Origin: Maribacter caenipelagi
GTDB taxonomy: Bacteria; Bacteroidota; Bacteroidia; Flavobacteriales; Flavobacteriaceae
Direction: 5' to 3'
Length of the DNA stretch: 64,000 bases
Assembly (NCBI RefSeq): GCF_004364175.1
Contig: NZ_SNZW01000014.1
Coordinates: forward strand, 186,001 to 250,000
Part shown: in pieces, positions 51,064 to 60,906 of the stretch
Numbering within the stretch: the first letter of the stretch is position 1
Layout: every line of letters begins with the position of its first letter
Position numbers and translations under genes: made by a program
Notes under the pieces: generated by a model
Told to the model about the DNA's origin: nothing
Database searches by the model: none
What the model saw: the letters and a program-made list of their open reading frames with translations, nothing else

Positions 51064-51594
51064 TTACTTCCCTCCTTTTTCTCCAATAAATTGATCGCCT
51101 TTAGCTTTAAAAAGTACATTAAATGTTGTTAAGCTACCGTAAATACGCGTAATATATTGTTGTAAATCAACCTTTTCTTGATCATCTAAATTCTTGCTCG
51201 AATTTATTTTCTGTTCCATTACACGAATACGGTCACGTACCATTACAATTTTGTGAAAGAAGGTATTGATGGGAATTTCTTTAGCACTCATACCTGCTTC
51301 ACCAGGTTCTAGTATTAAATTACCACCCTTCCATTTGTCGGCAATGGCTACACGTTGGGTAGCATCGCTCCATTTTTGCAGAATAGCTACCAATGAACTT
51401 TCTACATCAAAAAAGCTTACGGCATCCACTTCATTATCAATAGCTTCAATTACTTCAAAATCAGCATCAATTTCAATAGTTTCCAATCCTTTATCCACGA
51501 ACGTAACCCAATACATACTGCTAGACACATTGGTAATTACTCCTTTGCCATATTCTGTATGTAATATTCTAGACCCTATTCCTAATATTTTCAT
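51064..51594 (-). CDS. hypothetical protein with PcrA/UvrD-tail-like N-terminus
   Basis: I start this 176-residue protein at ATG 51594 (MKILGIGSRILHTEYGKG). The first about 45 residues (GSRILHTEYGKGVITNVSSS) resemble the small Tudor-like domain at the end of UvrD/PcrA helicases, a resemblance only. The rest is helical with no family I recognise (FFHKIVMVRDRIRVMEQKI). No signal or membrane segment. It may contact RNA polymerase or nucleic acid, as an inference. Confidence 0.5.
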   Translation of the reverse strand: MKILGIGSRILHTEYGKGVITNVSSSMYWVTFVDKGLETIEIDADFEVIEAIDNEVDAVSFFDVESSLVAILQKWSDATQRVAIADKWKGGNLILEPGEAGMSAKEIPINTFFHKIVMVRDRIRVMEQKINSSKNLDDQEKVDLQQYITRIYGSLTTFNVLFKAKGDQFIGEKGGK

Positions 51595-51656
51595 TGTATT
51601 CAACTTTTGTTTCATGCTAATTTAAGATCAGTTTTTATCTTCAGCAAAAAGAAATT

Positions 51657-51664
51657 TACTTTTG
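51657..51664 (+). promoter_or_regulatory. possible -7 box before the ThuA gene
   Basis: TACTTTTG matches TAnnTTTG, with a leader of about 85 bases to the ThuA start. A -33 TTG is missing, so support is weak. Confidence 0.3.
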
Positions 51665-51754
51665 TTCCTTAGTTATTTCCATCAAGTTTTTGTCATCTAA
51701 ACTTCTTCATGTACATTTAAAGTCAACAATAGAATGTAACCATAAACCATCAAC

Positions 51755-52798
51755 ATGAAAAATTTAATGGCAGTTGTTTTAATAAGCTTATTACTTTCTG
51801 CTTGTGGAGAGAAAAAGAAGGAAATAGCAGCGCAAGTTCACGCACCAGCTAAACTGAAAGCTTTAATTATTGACGGACAGAACAACCATTACATTTGGCC
51901 AAAAACTACTATGATGATGAAAGATTATCTAGAACAGACCGATTTATTTACGGTAGATGTCCAAAGAATGGACTCTGTTTGGTTAGGCATAAAATACAAT
52001 AAGGATAGACCAGAGGCGTACCATTCATTTATAGAAACTTACCCATTATCAGATAAGGCCTATCATATTTCCGAGAGCCCCATACAAACATCAGATTTCA
52101 AATTCAATTTTAATGATTTTGATGTTATTATTTCTAACCTAGGTTCAGATTCTCCCTTATGGCCAGAGCAAACCAGAAAAGATTTTGAAACCTATATGAA
52201 TAATGGTGGTGGCTTAGTAGTAGTTCATGCTGCTGACAATGCCTGGGGTGAATGGGATGAATTTAATAAAATGATCGGATTAGGTGCTTGGGGTGGTCGA
52301 GATGAAAAATCTGGACCGTATGTATATTATAACGATGCAGGTGAACTAATAAAAGACCCTTCTGAAGGTGTTTGTGGATCTCACGGACCTGAATATGAAT
52401 TTGAATTAACCACCAGGACACCAGAACACCCTATAATGAAAGGCATACCAGAAAAATGGTTACATACACCAGATGAAATGTACGAGCGTATGAGAGGACC
52501 GTTTGAAAATGCAACTATTTTAGCCACGGCTTTTGCCGATGTTGAAAAAAATGCTCCACCATGGGATCCAAACATTACTGGCTTAGGACAAAACGTACCA
52601 CAATTAATGGCTATCAACTATGGTAAGGGACGTGTTTTTCATTCTACATTAGGGCATTTTGACTATTCAATGGAATGTGTAGGTTTTATCACCACATTAC
52701 AAAGGGGAACAGAATGGGCAGCTACAGGAGATGTTACGCAAGAAATTCCAAATGATTTCCCTGGGGCCGATGCATCAAACTCAAGACCTTGGAAATAG
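51755..52798 (+). CDS. ThuA-like domain lipoprotein
   Basis: The 347-residue protein has a lipobox signal (LLLSACGEKK). The ThuA domain is seen in ALIIDGQNNHYIWPKTTMM, DFDVIISNLG, NGGGLVVVHAADNAWGEW and the closing GKGRVFHSTLGHFDYS, a class I glutamine amidotransferase-like fold without an evident Cys nucleophile. These proteins occur near sugar catabolic genes in Bacteroidota; the role is unknown (trehalose use is only the name's origin). Ends 11 bases from the convergent gene. Confidence 0.8.
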   Translation: MKNLMAVVLISLLLSACGEKKKEIAAQVHAPAKLKALIIDGQNNHYIWPKTTMMMKDYLEQTDLFTVDVQRMDSVWLGIKYNKDRPEAYHSFIETYPLSDKAYHISESPIQTSDFKFNFNDFDVIISNLGSDSPLWPEQTRKDFETYMNNGGGLVVVHAADNAWGEWDEFNKMIGLGAWGGRDEKSGPYVYYNDAGELIKDPSEGVCGSHGPEYEFELTTRTPEHPIMKGIPEKWLHTPDEMYERMRGPFENATILATAFADVEKNAPPWDPNITGLGQNVPQLMAINYGKGRVFHSTLGHFDYSMECVGFITTLQRGTEWAATGDVTQEIPNDFPGADASNSRPWK

Positions 52799-52809
52799 CA
52801 TACTATCAT

Positions 52810-53277
52810 TTACTCTGAAACCGGATTGCAATCTTCTTTTCTTCTGGAATCAACTAGGTAAATAATTTTCCATGCATGTTCATCTTTAAATAACTGAAAC
52901 GAGTTAACCCCACAATGACTGAATTCACCTTTGTACCAAAATTCATACGGCGCCCAAACATGAGCCATACCACCATCTATTTCTATTTTATAATCGAGTA
53001 TTTTTTCATGAAAACTTATAGAATCGGGCGTGGTAATCATGAAGTTAATTAAATCATTAAAATTAGTTTTTTCAACGATCATATTACCTAGCATATTTAA
53101 TTTTACCGTTTGCATTATAACATCTGTATCCACAACACGTTTCATGGCAAATTCATTTTTGCCATTAAAAGCATAAAAAAAAGTCTCTACTGCATACTTA
53201 ACTTTTACTTCTTCTTCTATTTGTGCATTTATCAAGTTTACCAATAAAACTGTCAATAGTAAAGAGAAATATTTCAT
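52810..53277 (-). CDS. secreted SnoaL/NTF2-like protein
   Basis: I start the 155-residue protein at ATG 53277 (MKYFSLLLTVLLVNLINAQ), a Sec signal. The mature part opens VKYAVETFFYAFNGKNEFAMKRVVDTD and has AHVWAPYEFWYKGEFSHCGVNSFQL, the pattern of the NTF2-like (DUF4440/SnoaL) fold. A ligand or function is not known. Predicted to be periplasmic. Confidence 0.65.
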   Translation of the reverse strand: MKYFSLLLTVLLVNLINAQIEEEVKVKYAVETFFYAFNGKNEFAMKRVVDTDVIMQTVKLNMLGNMIVEKTNFNDLINFMITTPDSISFHEKILDYKIEIDGGMAHVWAPYEFWYKGEFSHCGVNSFQLFKDEHAWKIIYLVDSRRKEDCNPVSE

Positions 53278-53412
53278 AGGGTTACCTTTTAAAAAGTTGT
53301 TCGCGTTAAAAATAAGTAAATTCTGAATGTACACTTCAGATGGATTCTATTTAGGGAGTGCTTAATCTCAGGAAAACTCCTTACTTTTATGGCTCTTAAT
53401 CAATATTAGAAT

Positions 53413-54231
53413 ATGTCAGTAGCTAAAAAAGAATACAAAAGGGTCACGGTAAAATCATTAGTAGATATGAAGAAGAATGGAGAGAAAATCTCTATGCTTA
53501 CTGCTTATGACTATTCAATGGCCAAAATTGTTGATGCCGCTAAGGTCGACGTAATTTTGGTAGGTGATTCTGCCAGTAATGTAATGGCCGGTCATGAAAC
53601 CACATTACCTATAACCTTAGATCAAATGATATATCATGCATCTTCTGTTATTAGAGCTATAGACAGAGCATTGGTTGTAGTTGATTTACCTTTTGGCAGC
53701 TACCAAAGCGACCCTAAAGAAGCTTTGCGTTCTGCAATTAGAATTATGAAAGAAAGTGGTGCACATGCCGTAAAATTAGAAGGTGGTGCGGAAATAAAGG
53801 AATCGGTAAAAAGAATTCTTGCCGCAGGTATTCCTGTTATGGGCCATTTAGGTCTAACTCCGCAGTCCATTTATAAATTTGGAACCTATACTGTTCGTGC
53901 AAAAGAAGAGGAAGAAGCGGAAAAATTAATGGAAGATGCCAAATTACTGGAAAAATTAGGCTGTTTTGGTCTGGTGCTGGAAAAAATACCCGCGGAACTA
54001 ACTAAAAAAGTTTCTGAAAGTTTAACCATACCAACAATCGGTATTGGAGGTGGAAAACATGCTGACGGACAAGTTTTAGTAGTGCATGATCTTTTAGGAA
54101 TGACACATGAATTCAACCCTCGTTTTTTACGCAGATATATGAACCTTTATGAAGAAATGGGCAATGCCATTTCCAATTATGTAAGCGATGTAAAAAGTCA
54201 AGATTTCCCTAATGATGATGAGCAATATTAA
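53413..54231 (+). CDS. panB: 3-methyl-2-oxobutanoate hydroxymethyltransferase
   Basis: The 272-residue protein has the PanB motifs [42 protein letters not shown] and HLGLTPQS, and the closing [14 protein letters not shown]. It makes ketopantoate for coenzyme A. It is followed after 14 bases by lspA, and no panC is nearby. Confidence 0.95.
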   Translation: MSVAKKEYKRVTVKSLVDMKKNGEKISMLTAYDYSMAKIVDAAKVDVILVGDSASNVMAGHETTLPITLDQMIYHASSVIRAIDRALVVVDLPFGSYQSDPKEALRSAIRIMKESGAHAVKLEGGAEIKESVKRILAAGIPVMGHLGLTPQSIYKFGTYTVRAKEEEEAEKLMEDAKLLEKLGCFGLVLEKIPAELTKKVSESLTIPTIGIGGGKHADGQVLVVHDLLGMTHEFNPRFLRRYMNLYEEMGNAISNYVSDVKSQDFPNDDEQY

Positions 54232-54245
54232 TTAATATATACTTT

Positions 54246-54743
54246 TTGAGTCGTTCTAAATATTTTGGTAAATTCTTGATTCTAATCATTGTTTTAATGA
54301 CAGTTGGTTGTGATCAGGTATCTAAAGAAATCACACGCCAAAAAGTTGACCCAAAAGCTTTTATACCTATACTTAAGAATCATTTGATTCTTACCAATGT
54401 TGAAAATACTGGTGCAATCCTCGGATTCGGACAAGACTTCCCTCCTATTTTAAAAAGATTTCTTTTGCAGTTGTTGCCAAAGTTATTGTTATTGATACTG
54501 CTCTACAGAATAATGGGTAAACCTAATTTAAACTTATTGGTTATTATCGCCTTTGCACTGGTTATCGGTGGCGGATTAGGAAATTTAATAGATAGAATAG
54601 CATATGGCTCAGTTACAGATTTCTTTCAAATTAGATTAGGTTTTTTTCGAACAGGAATTTTCAATATGGCAGATGTTGCTGTTACCCTTGGTCTATTTAT
54701 GTTTATTTTTTTAATAGTTAGAGGAAAAAAAATTGCAATTTAA
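54246..54743 (+). CDS. lspA: lipoprotein signal peptidase (signal peptidase II)
   Basis: The 165-residue protein has four membrane helices and the catalytic aspartates in GNLIDRIAYGSVTDFFQ and FNMADVAVTLG. It removes signal peptides of prolipoproteins, of which the window has many. It has a TTG start at 54246, with no ATG before the conserved CDQVSKEITR segment. It lies 14 bases after panB and 33 bases before an rluA-type gene. Confidence 0.9.
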   Translation: MSRSKYFGKFLILIIVLMTVGCDQVSKEITRQKVDPKAFIPILKNHLILTNVENTGAILGFGQDFPPILKRFLLQLLPKLLLLILLYRIMGKPNLNLLVIIAFALVIGGGLGNLIDRIAYGSVTDFFQIRLGFFRTGIFNMADVAVTLGLFMFIFLIVRGKKIAI

Positions 54744-54776
54744 GAAGTTCAACAATCAAATAATTAAGACTCCATT

Positions 54777-55475
54777 TTGTCAAAAAAAGAACACTCTACA
54801 GTAGATAACCTTCAGGTATTATTTGAAGATAATCACTTAATTGTCATTAATAAACGTCCTGGTGATATTGTACAAGGTGATAAAACCGGTGATCAGCCAT
54901 TGAGCGACACCGTAAAGGCTTTTCTAAAGAAAAAGTACGACAAACCCGGTAATGTTTATCTAGGGGTCGTGCATCGTCTAGATCGCCCAACATCGGGTAT
55001 TGTGGTATTTGCAAAGACCTCAAAAGCATTGCCTAGGTTGAACAAAATGTTTGCAGAAAAAGATGCAAAAAAAACCTATTTGGCAATTGTAAAGAATAGT
55101 CCTGCAGAGCCTGAGAAAAGATTAGTTCATTGGATGAAGCGTAACACCAAACAAAATAAATCTTACGCCAAGATTAAGGAGGTCCCTGATAGTAAAAAAG
55201 CCATTTTAACGTATAAAACCTTAAAAAAGTTAGACCGTTATTTTCTTTTAGAAGTTGATTTAGAAACAGGTCGCCATCATCAAATTCGCTCGCAACTAAC
55301 GGCAATAGGCTGCCCTATTAAAGGAGATTTAAAATACGGATTCGACAGAAGCAATGCTGACGGAAGTATACATTTACATGCTAGAAAACTGCGTTTAATG
55401 CATCCGGTAAAAAAAGAACCTTTAGAAATTATTGCTCCTCCACCAAATGACCCTATTTGGAATGCATGTCTTTAA
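54777..55475 (+). CDS. RluA family RNA pseudouridine synthase
   Basis: The 232-residue protein has the catalytic aspartate motif VHRLDRPTSGIVVFAKT and the closing LETGRHHQIRSQLTAIGCP. It isomerises uridine in rRNA or tRNA; the site cannot be told from sequence. No S4 domain is visible. The start is TTG at 54777. Confidence 0.85.
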   Translation: MSKKEHSTVDNLQVLFEDNHLIVINKRPGDIVQGDKTGDQPLSDTVKAFLKKKYDKPGNVYLGVVHRLDRPTSGIVVFAKTSKALPRLNKMFAEKDAKKTYLAIVKNSPAEPEKRLVHWMKRNTKQNKSYAKIKEVPDSKKAILTYKTLKKLDRYFLLEVDLETGRHHQIRSQLTAIGCPIKGDLKYGFDRSNADGSIHLHARKLRLMHPVKKEPLEIIAPPPNDPIWNACL

Positions 55476-55505
55476 TTTTACTACTTTTAGAGAAACACTA
55501 TAACC

Positions 55506-56036
55506 ATGTTAAAGAAAATTTGTGCCTTAAGTTTATTCTTAGTAATTACCTCATGTGGTAGTTACAACTCTATTGACACCTTTTACAATGCCCATAAAAA
55601 TGATAATCAGGTAACCGCTGTTCGTATTCCCCAATTTATGTTATCAATGATTAGTGAAATTTCACCAGAAATGAAGGCTATGGTCGGTAATGCCAAAGAT
55701 TTGAGATATATGCAGTTTCCGAGTACAACATCGAGTAAAACTCAATTTCTAAATCAACAAATGAATGGAATTACCGGTAATTCATTTATTGAAGTTTTTA
55801 GAAAAAATGACGATTTAAAACGTAGTGTAGTTTCTGTAAGAGAGAAGAAAAATCTGGTCAAAGAAATTCTTATTTACAATAACAATAGTCAAACAGGTTC
55901 TTTTTTATATTTCAATGGTAATTTTGACCCTGCAAAAGTTCGAGAAATGGCAAAAAATGAGCAGTTTACTAAATTCGGAGAAAATATAATTAGTCAGTTT
56001 GGATCTAGTACACCTGGTATAAACTCTCAAAATTAA
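55506..56036 (+). CDS. DUF4252 family lipoprotein
   Basis: The 176-residue protein has a lipobox (LFLVITSCGS) and the DUF4252 pattern (TRIPQFMLSMISE-like AVRIPQFMLSMISEI, LRYMQFPSTTSS). The family is common in Bacteroidota and its function is unknown. It is transcribed in the direction of the panB-lspA-rluA group, 30 bases after the last. Confidence 0.7.
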   Translation: MLKKICALSLFLVITSCGSYNSIDTFYNAHKNDNQVTAVRIPQFMLSMISEISPEMKAMVGNAKDLRYMQFPSTTSSKTQFLNQQMNGITGNSFIEVFRKNDDLKRSVVSVREKKNLVKEILIYNNNSQTGSFLYFNGNFDPAKVREMAKNEQFTKFGENIISQFGSSTPGINSQN

Positions 56037-56045
56037 AACGACCAT

Positions 56046-56906
56046 TTATGTTGGTCTTTTAGAACGGATGCTTTCAATTACAACAGAACTCAAAATTAGT
56101 ATTCCGCCTAAAATAGTAGTTCCCTTAGGTATTTCAGATAAAAATATAGCTCCGATTATAATACCATAAACCGGCTGTACACTGCTTAAAATACTTACTG
56201 TAGTAATATTAAAATGCTTGAATGTCATTAAAAACATCGTATGACCAATTGCTGTAGTTAAAACAGCGAGCGCAACAAGAACTTCCCACTGGCCTATAAT
56301 GGTATCTGCTGAAACAATAAATAAAAATGGGAACAGAATAACACCTACAATAGCGGTTTGATAGGTCATTAACATAGACCCATTATATTTCGCCACTTTC
56401 TTTTTCAAAAGAATATTTCTTAGGGCATATGCAAGAGCTGAAAATACCCCAAAACCAATGGCTATAGTATATGAATTCTCAAAATCTAAGGTAGGACTCA
56501 AAAAATACATTCCCGTAAGTACTAAAAAAGCAAGAAGCAAATGCACCAATTGAAACTTAGTTTTCAGAAGAATAGGTTCTAAAAATGCCGTAATCACCGG
56601 GTATGTAAAAATAGAAAGCATACCAATAGCCACATTAGACAGCTTTAAAGCATAGAAATAGGCAATCCAATGAACTCCCATTAATACCCCACTGAGCAAT
56701 ATTACCGGAATATCTTTTTTATCAACATTTAAACTAAAACCCTTCCATTTGCAATATATAAATAGTGCCACAAAAGCTAATATTGCCCTTGAACCAATTG
56801 CGACCGGAACTGGTAGCTGAACATAACGCCCTAATGCCCCAGAAGTAGCTACAAAAAGCATTGCAAGATTAATTTCTAACAAATGCTGAAGGTGATTACT
56901 TTTCAT
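56046..56906 (-). CDS. DMT superfamily transporter (EamA family)
   Basis: The 286-residue protein has ten membrane helices in two EamA repeats; the first opens LLEINLAMLFVATSGALGR and the second FGVFSALAYALRNILLKKK, ending with the P-x-x-x-x-x-G-x-x-L-x-E region SVQPVYGIIIGAIFLSE. It exports or imports a small metabolite that is not known. It ends 9 bases from the convergent DUF4252 gene. Confidence 0.82.
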   Translation of the reverse strand: MKSNHLQHLLEINLAMLFVATSGALGRYVQLPVPVAIGSRAILAFVALFIYCKWKGFSLNVDKKDIPVILLSGVLMGVHWIAYFYALKLSNVAIGMLSIFTYPVITAFLEPILLKTKFQLVHLLLAFLVLTGMYFLSPTLDFENSYTIAIGFGVFSALAYALRNILLKKKVAKYNGSMLMTYQTAIVGVILFPFLFIVSADTIIGQWEVLVALAVLTTAIGHTMFLMTFKHFNITTVSILSSVQPVYGIIIGAIFLSEIPKGTTILGGILILSSVVIESIRSKRPT

Positions 56907-56921
56907 CTACATCAATTACGG

Positions 56922-58466
56922 TTAGCGTATTTTGGCCAGGGCTTTTTCTCTCATAATTTGAGAAACCGGTTTGTTCTGTAAATGACTCTCTAACCATGAT
57001 AATATATCCAAATACAAGAAAGCTCTTTTTTCATATGGATGATCTTCATACTTTTTAAGTTCAGTATACAGTTTTTGAAACTCTGCCTTTAGTTGATTTG
57101 GATAAATACCACCTAAACTTCTTAGAAACTTGATCATCTCTTTTTGCACTGCATGCATATCATTCATTTTCAAAAGAAACTTATATGTACTTTTCAATTG
57201 AACTTCTAAATGATAGTCCATACCTGCCTCATAGTGAGCTACTAAACTTAAAACACGTGCAAAACACATTAAGTCTTCACGCATCTTCAAATTCTTATTA
57301 TCGATGATTTTTTTTAGATATTGAATACAGGTTTTATTATCTCCAACACCAAAATACAGACAAGCAATTTTATAATAAAGAACCATTACATGATGCACAT
57401 CAATTCTATCCCTATGCTTATTAATGCCGTATTCAATAATCTTCACCAAGTACAAGCCTTTTTCGAAAGTACCTTCAAGAAAATGAAGGTTCAATTTATT
57501 GGCATTTAAATACATAAATACCAGCGAGTTAATATTATCGTTATCAGGAAAATCTTTTTCTTTGATGGTCGATTCTAAACGCTCTAAAACTTCTTTAAAC
57601 TGCGAACTATATTGCACATAAAAAAGAGATTCTAGCAAATAGTGATTTCCTTTTAAAAAGAAAACAGGATTCAAATAGATCATGTCTTTATGATCATAGA
57701 ATAAATCAACCCATTTACTGGCATATTTAAAACACGACAAGAAATCTTGAGTAAGAAAACTGTACCACAAATAGGCTTTATATAACCATAATTTTTCTCG
57801 AAAACCTAAATCCTCAATATTATACAGCGGTAGATGATCATTAAAATAAGTTTTCACTTTTTGATAATCTTCATCACTTCGTACATACCCTACTTTTAGC
57901 ATCATTCCGTAAAGCTGTAAAGAAAGATTCGAGAGCTTACTGGTCATTACATTATGCCCAGACAATTCTTTTGCCTGTATAGCAAGTTCATCGGCACGAT
58001 CAGGAATACTCCTTGTAATATACTGTGTTTCAATTATTTTCTCTAGTTCAACAATCTCATACGCTATATTCTTCTCTTCATTCTCAATGGCAATTCCTTT
58101 TACCTTATCCAATATTTTTAAACTTTGTTTATAAAGTCCTTTCTGATATAGTATTGTGGCAAAATCTAGTTGTTCTCGTATCTGAACCCTTATATTTTGG
58201 TTAACAGGATTTAATCTTAGACTAACTAATATCTGCTTGTATAAGTGTGCTTTAAGGTTAGAAAGCTGAGCTTTCTTAACAATACCACTTTCTAATATGG
58301 TCTTTTCGTCGTATTGCTTAATTTTATCTAATAAATTGAAGAGTGCCAAGAATTTGGCATCTGTATTTACACCTAATCTACCAACGTAAAGCTTGAATTG
58401 ACGCTTTTCTGATTTAGAAAGTGATTTAACCAAAACGAACAAAGCATCTTTATGCGCATTTGTCAT
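56922..58466 (-). CDS. hypothetical helical-repeat protein
   Basis: The 514-residue protein is nearly all helical, with TPR-like pairs (ATILYQKGLYKQSLKILDKV, CLYFGVGDNKTCIQYLKKI). It has no signal peptide. The opening FVLVKSLSKSEKRQFKLYV is a pattern I have seen in Flavobacteriaceae proteins of unknown function. It may be a scaffold. It is 15 bases upstream of the transporter gene on the same strand. Confidence 0.6.
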   Translation of the reverse strand: MTNAHKDALFVLVKSLSKSEKRQFKLYVGRLGVNTDAKFLALFNLLDKIKQYDEKTILESGIVKKAQLSNLKAHLYKQILVSLRLNPVNQNIRVQIREQLDFATILYQKGLYKQSLKILDKVKGIAIENEEKNIAYEIVELEKIIETQYITRSIPDRADELAIQAKELSGHNVMTSKLSNLSLQLYGMMLKVGYVRSDEDYQKVKTYFNDHLPLYNIEDLGFREKLWLYKAYLWYSFLTQDFLSCFKYASKWVDLFYDHKDMIYLNPVFFLKGNHYLLESLFYVQYSSQFKEVLERLESTIKEKDFPDNDNINSLVFMYLNANKLNLHFLEGTFEKGLYLVKIIEYGINKHRDRIDVHHVMVLYYKIACLYFGVGDNKTCIQYLKKIIDNKNLKMREDLMCFARVLSLVAHYEAGMDYHLEVQLKSTYKFLLKMNDMHAVQKEMIKFLRSLGGIYPNQLKAEFQKLYTELKKYEDHPYEKRAFLYLDILSWLESHLQNKPVSQIMREKALAKIR

Positions 58467-58611
58467 CGTAATAATAAGAGTTTAAGTAATTGTTATTCAA
58501 TGTCTTACATACCTAAAAAACTGACTTAACGTTGTAAACAAGATAACAACTTTCAAGTAACTTGTATTTTAGGTTATATATTCGTTTGACGAGTAAAATT
58601 ACGTAAATATA

Positions 58612-59784
58612 ATGAGTAAAGAGATAGTACAAATATTTGACACTACTTTAAGAGATGGAGAGCAAGTACCGGGCTGTAAATTAGACCGGGAACAAAAATT
58701 GGTCATCGCTGAGCGCCTAGATTTACTGGGTGTTAATGTGATCGAAGCCGGTTTTCCTGTTTCTAGCCCGGGAGATTTTCAATCTGTCGAAGCCATAGCA
58801 AAGCTCGTTAAAAATGCTACAGTCTGTGGATTGACCCGTGCGGTCAAAAATGATATTGAAGTTGCCGCCGAAGCTCTGAAATATGCTAAAATTCCAAGAA
58901 TTCATACTGGTATTGGTACATCTGACTCTCATATTAAATATAAATTCAATTCTAACAGAGATGCTATTATAGAACGGGCCGTCGATGCAGTTAAATATGC
59001 AAAGACTTTTGTTGAAGATGTTGAATTTTATGCCGAAGATGCCGGTCGTACAGATAATGAGTTTTTAGCTCGTGTTTGCGAAGCGGTTATAAAAGCAGGT
59101 GCAACCGTTTTGAATATTCCTGATACTACCGGGTATTGCTTGCCAGACGAATATGGCGCCAAAATAAAATATTTACGTGAAAATGTAAAAGGCATCGAAA
59201 AAGCCATTTTATCTTGTCATTGCCATAATGATTTAGGTTTGGCTACAGCAAATTCGATTTCTGGTGTCATAAATGGCGCAAGACAAATTGAATGTACCAT
59301 TAACGGTATTGGTGAACGTGCAGGTAACACATCATTGGAAGAGGTTGTAATGATTTTACGCCAACACCCAGATTTAAATTATGATACTACCATTAATAGC
59401 AAATTACTTTATGATACCAGTTTAATGGTATCTAGAAAAATGGGAATGATGGTACAACCTAATAAAGCAATTGTCGGAGCAAATGCATTCGCACATAGTT
59501 CTGGAATACACCAAGACGGTGTTATAAAAAATAGAGAAACATATGAAATCATTGACCCTGCAGATGTAGGTGTCACCGAGTCTTCTATTGTTTTAACTGC
59601 CAGAAGTGGTAGAGCCGCCCTAGCTTATAGAGCTAAAATTGTAGGTTACGAGTTGACTAAAACTCAATTAGATGATGTTTATCAAGAGTTTTTAAAGTAT
59701 GCCGATACAAGAAAAGAAGTAAAAGATGATGATATTCATCAAATTATTGAAACCTCAAATATAGATATACATAGTATAAGCTAA
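58612..59784 (+). CDS. leuA: 2-isopropylmalate synthase, short form
   Basis: The 390-residue protein has the DRE-TIM metallolyase motifs: [36 protein letters not shown] and [15 protein letters not shown]. It condenses acetyl-CoA with 2-oxoisovalerate. It ends soon after the catalytic barrel and a short subdomain, so it lacks the leucine-binding regulatory domain of the 510-residue form. A homocitrate or citramalate synthase role is possible by family, but its place 2 bases before leuB supports LeuA. Confidence 0.82.
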   Translation: MSKEIVQIFDTTLRDGEQVPGCKLDREQKLVIAERLDLLGVNVIEAGFPVSSPGDFQSVEAIAKLVKNATVCGLTRAVKNDIEVAAEALKYAKIPRIHTGIGTSDSHIKYKFNSNRDAIIERAVDAVKYAKTFVEDVEFYAEDAGRTDNEFLARVCEAVIKAGATVLNIPDTTGYCLPDEYGAKIKYLRENVKGIEKAILSCHCHNDLGLATANSISGVINGARQIECTINGIGERAGNTSLEEVVMILRQHPDLNYDTTINSKLLYDTSLMVSRKMGMMVQPNKAIVGANAFAHSSGIHQDGVIKNRETYEIIDPADVGVTESSIVLTARSGRAALAYRAKIVGYELTKTQLDDVYQEFLKYADTRKEVKDDDIHQIIETSNIDIHSIS

Positions 59785-59786
59785 TT

Positions 59787-60905
59787 ATGCATTTAAACAT
59801 TGCTGTTTTAGAAGGAGACGGAATTGGACCTGAGGTCGTAGCACAATCTATTAAGTGCTTACGTTCTGTTGAAGAAACTTTTGGCCATAGTTTTACCTTT
59901 CAAAAAGGACTCATTGGTGCTGCTGCAATTAAGGAGACCGGTAGCCCATTGCCAAAGGAAACTCTTAAACTTTGTAAAAGCACCGATGCTACCTTATTTG
60001 GAGCATTAGGACTACCCGAATTTGACGACAACCCAAAAGCAAAGGTTTGGCCCGAACAAGGACTATTAAAATTGCGTAAGGAATTAGGCTTATTTGCTAA
60101 TATTAGACCCGTTAAAGTATTTCCGTCTTTAGTAAAGCAATCTCCCCTTTCAAAGGCTCAAGTACAAAATACAGACTTAGTAATCTTCAGAGAATTATCT
60201 GGAGGAATATACTATGGAGAGAAAACCATTGACGAGGAGAAAAATTCTGCAACAGATATTTGTACCTATACCGAATCTGAAATTAGCAGAATTGCGCATT
60301 TAGCTTTCAAATCTGCTCGCTCAAGAAAAAAGAAAGTTACACTTGTTGACAAAGCCAATGTGCTTGAAACTTCTCGTTTATGGAGACGTGTTGTTGGATC
60401 GATATCTGATAGTTATCCAGATGTAACACTTAACTGTCAATTTATTGATAACGCCGCAGTACAGATGGTTTTAAATCCGTCTCAATTTGATGTTATTTTA
60501 ACTGACAATATGTTCGGGGACATTCTTTCTGACCAAGGTAGTGTCATTGCAGGTTCTATAGGACTTTTACCATCGGCCTCTGTCGGACTCAAGTATGCTA
60601 TGTTTGAACCAATTCATGGTTCTTACCCAGATGCTGCAGGAAAAAACATTGCAAACCCAGTAGCTTCTATTTTAAGTATGGCTATGCTTTTGCAACATTT
60701 CAAAATGAACGAAGAGTCCAATGCCGTTGTAGCCGCAGTTTTAAAATCCTTTTCTAAGAAAATTGTGACGCCAGATATTTTAGGAAGTTCTAAATATGGC
60801 ACCAACTATGTAGGTGACTTTATAGCCGACAATATCATGGAGCTAGATGGTAATTTTAGTATTAACGATGAAAATATAGGCTTAGGTAAATCTACTATTA
60901 TCTAA
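59787..60905 (+). CDS. leuB: 3-isopropylmalate dehydrogenase
   Basis: The 372-residue protein has the isopropylmalate dehydrogenase motifs: VLEGDGIGPEVVAQS, FGALGLPEFDD, VIFRELSGGIYYGEK, DNMFGDILSDQ and FEPIHGSYPDAAGKN. It follows leuA after 2 bases. In many Flavobacteriaceae leuC and leuD come before leuA; here the upstream neighbour is unrelated, so leuCD must be elsewhere. Confidence 0.93.
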   Translation: MHLNIAVLEGDGIGPEVVAQSIKCLRSVEETFGHSFTFQKGLIGAAAIKETGSPLPKETLKLCKSTDATLFGALGLPEFDDNPKAKVWPEQGLLKLRKELGLFANIRPVKVFPSLVKQSPLSKAQVQNTDLVIFRELSGGIYYGEKTIDEEKNSATDICTYTESEISRIAHLAFKSARSRKKKVTLVDKANVLETSRLWRRVVGSISDSYPDVTLNCQFIDNAAVQMVLNPSQFDVILTDNMFGDILSDQGSVIAGSIGLLPSASVGLKYAMFEPIHGSYPDAAGKNIANPVASILSMAMLLQHFKMNEESNAVVAAVLKSFSKKIVTPDILGSSKYGTNYVGDFIADNIMELDGNFSINDENIGLGKSTII

Positions 60906-60906
60906 A

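Noticed and set aside
51266..51625. 119-codon plus-strand ORF opposite the hypothetical gene at 51064-51594
   Set aside because: The minus-strand frame has a better start and a more balanced composition; the plus frame is Ser- and Ile-rich as in shadow frames.
58467..58611. Leucine leader peptide or T-box before leuA
   Set aside because: No run of Leu codons, hairpin pair or conserved T-box elements can be seen.
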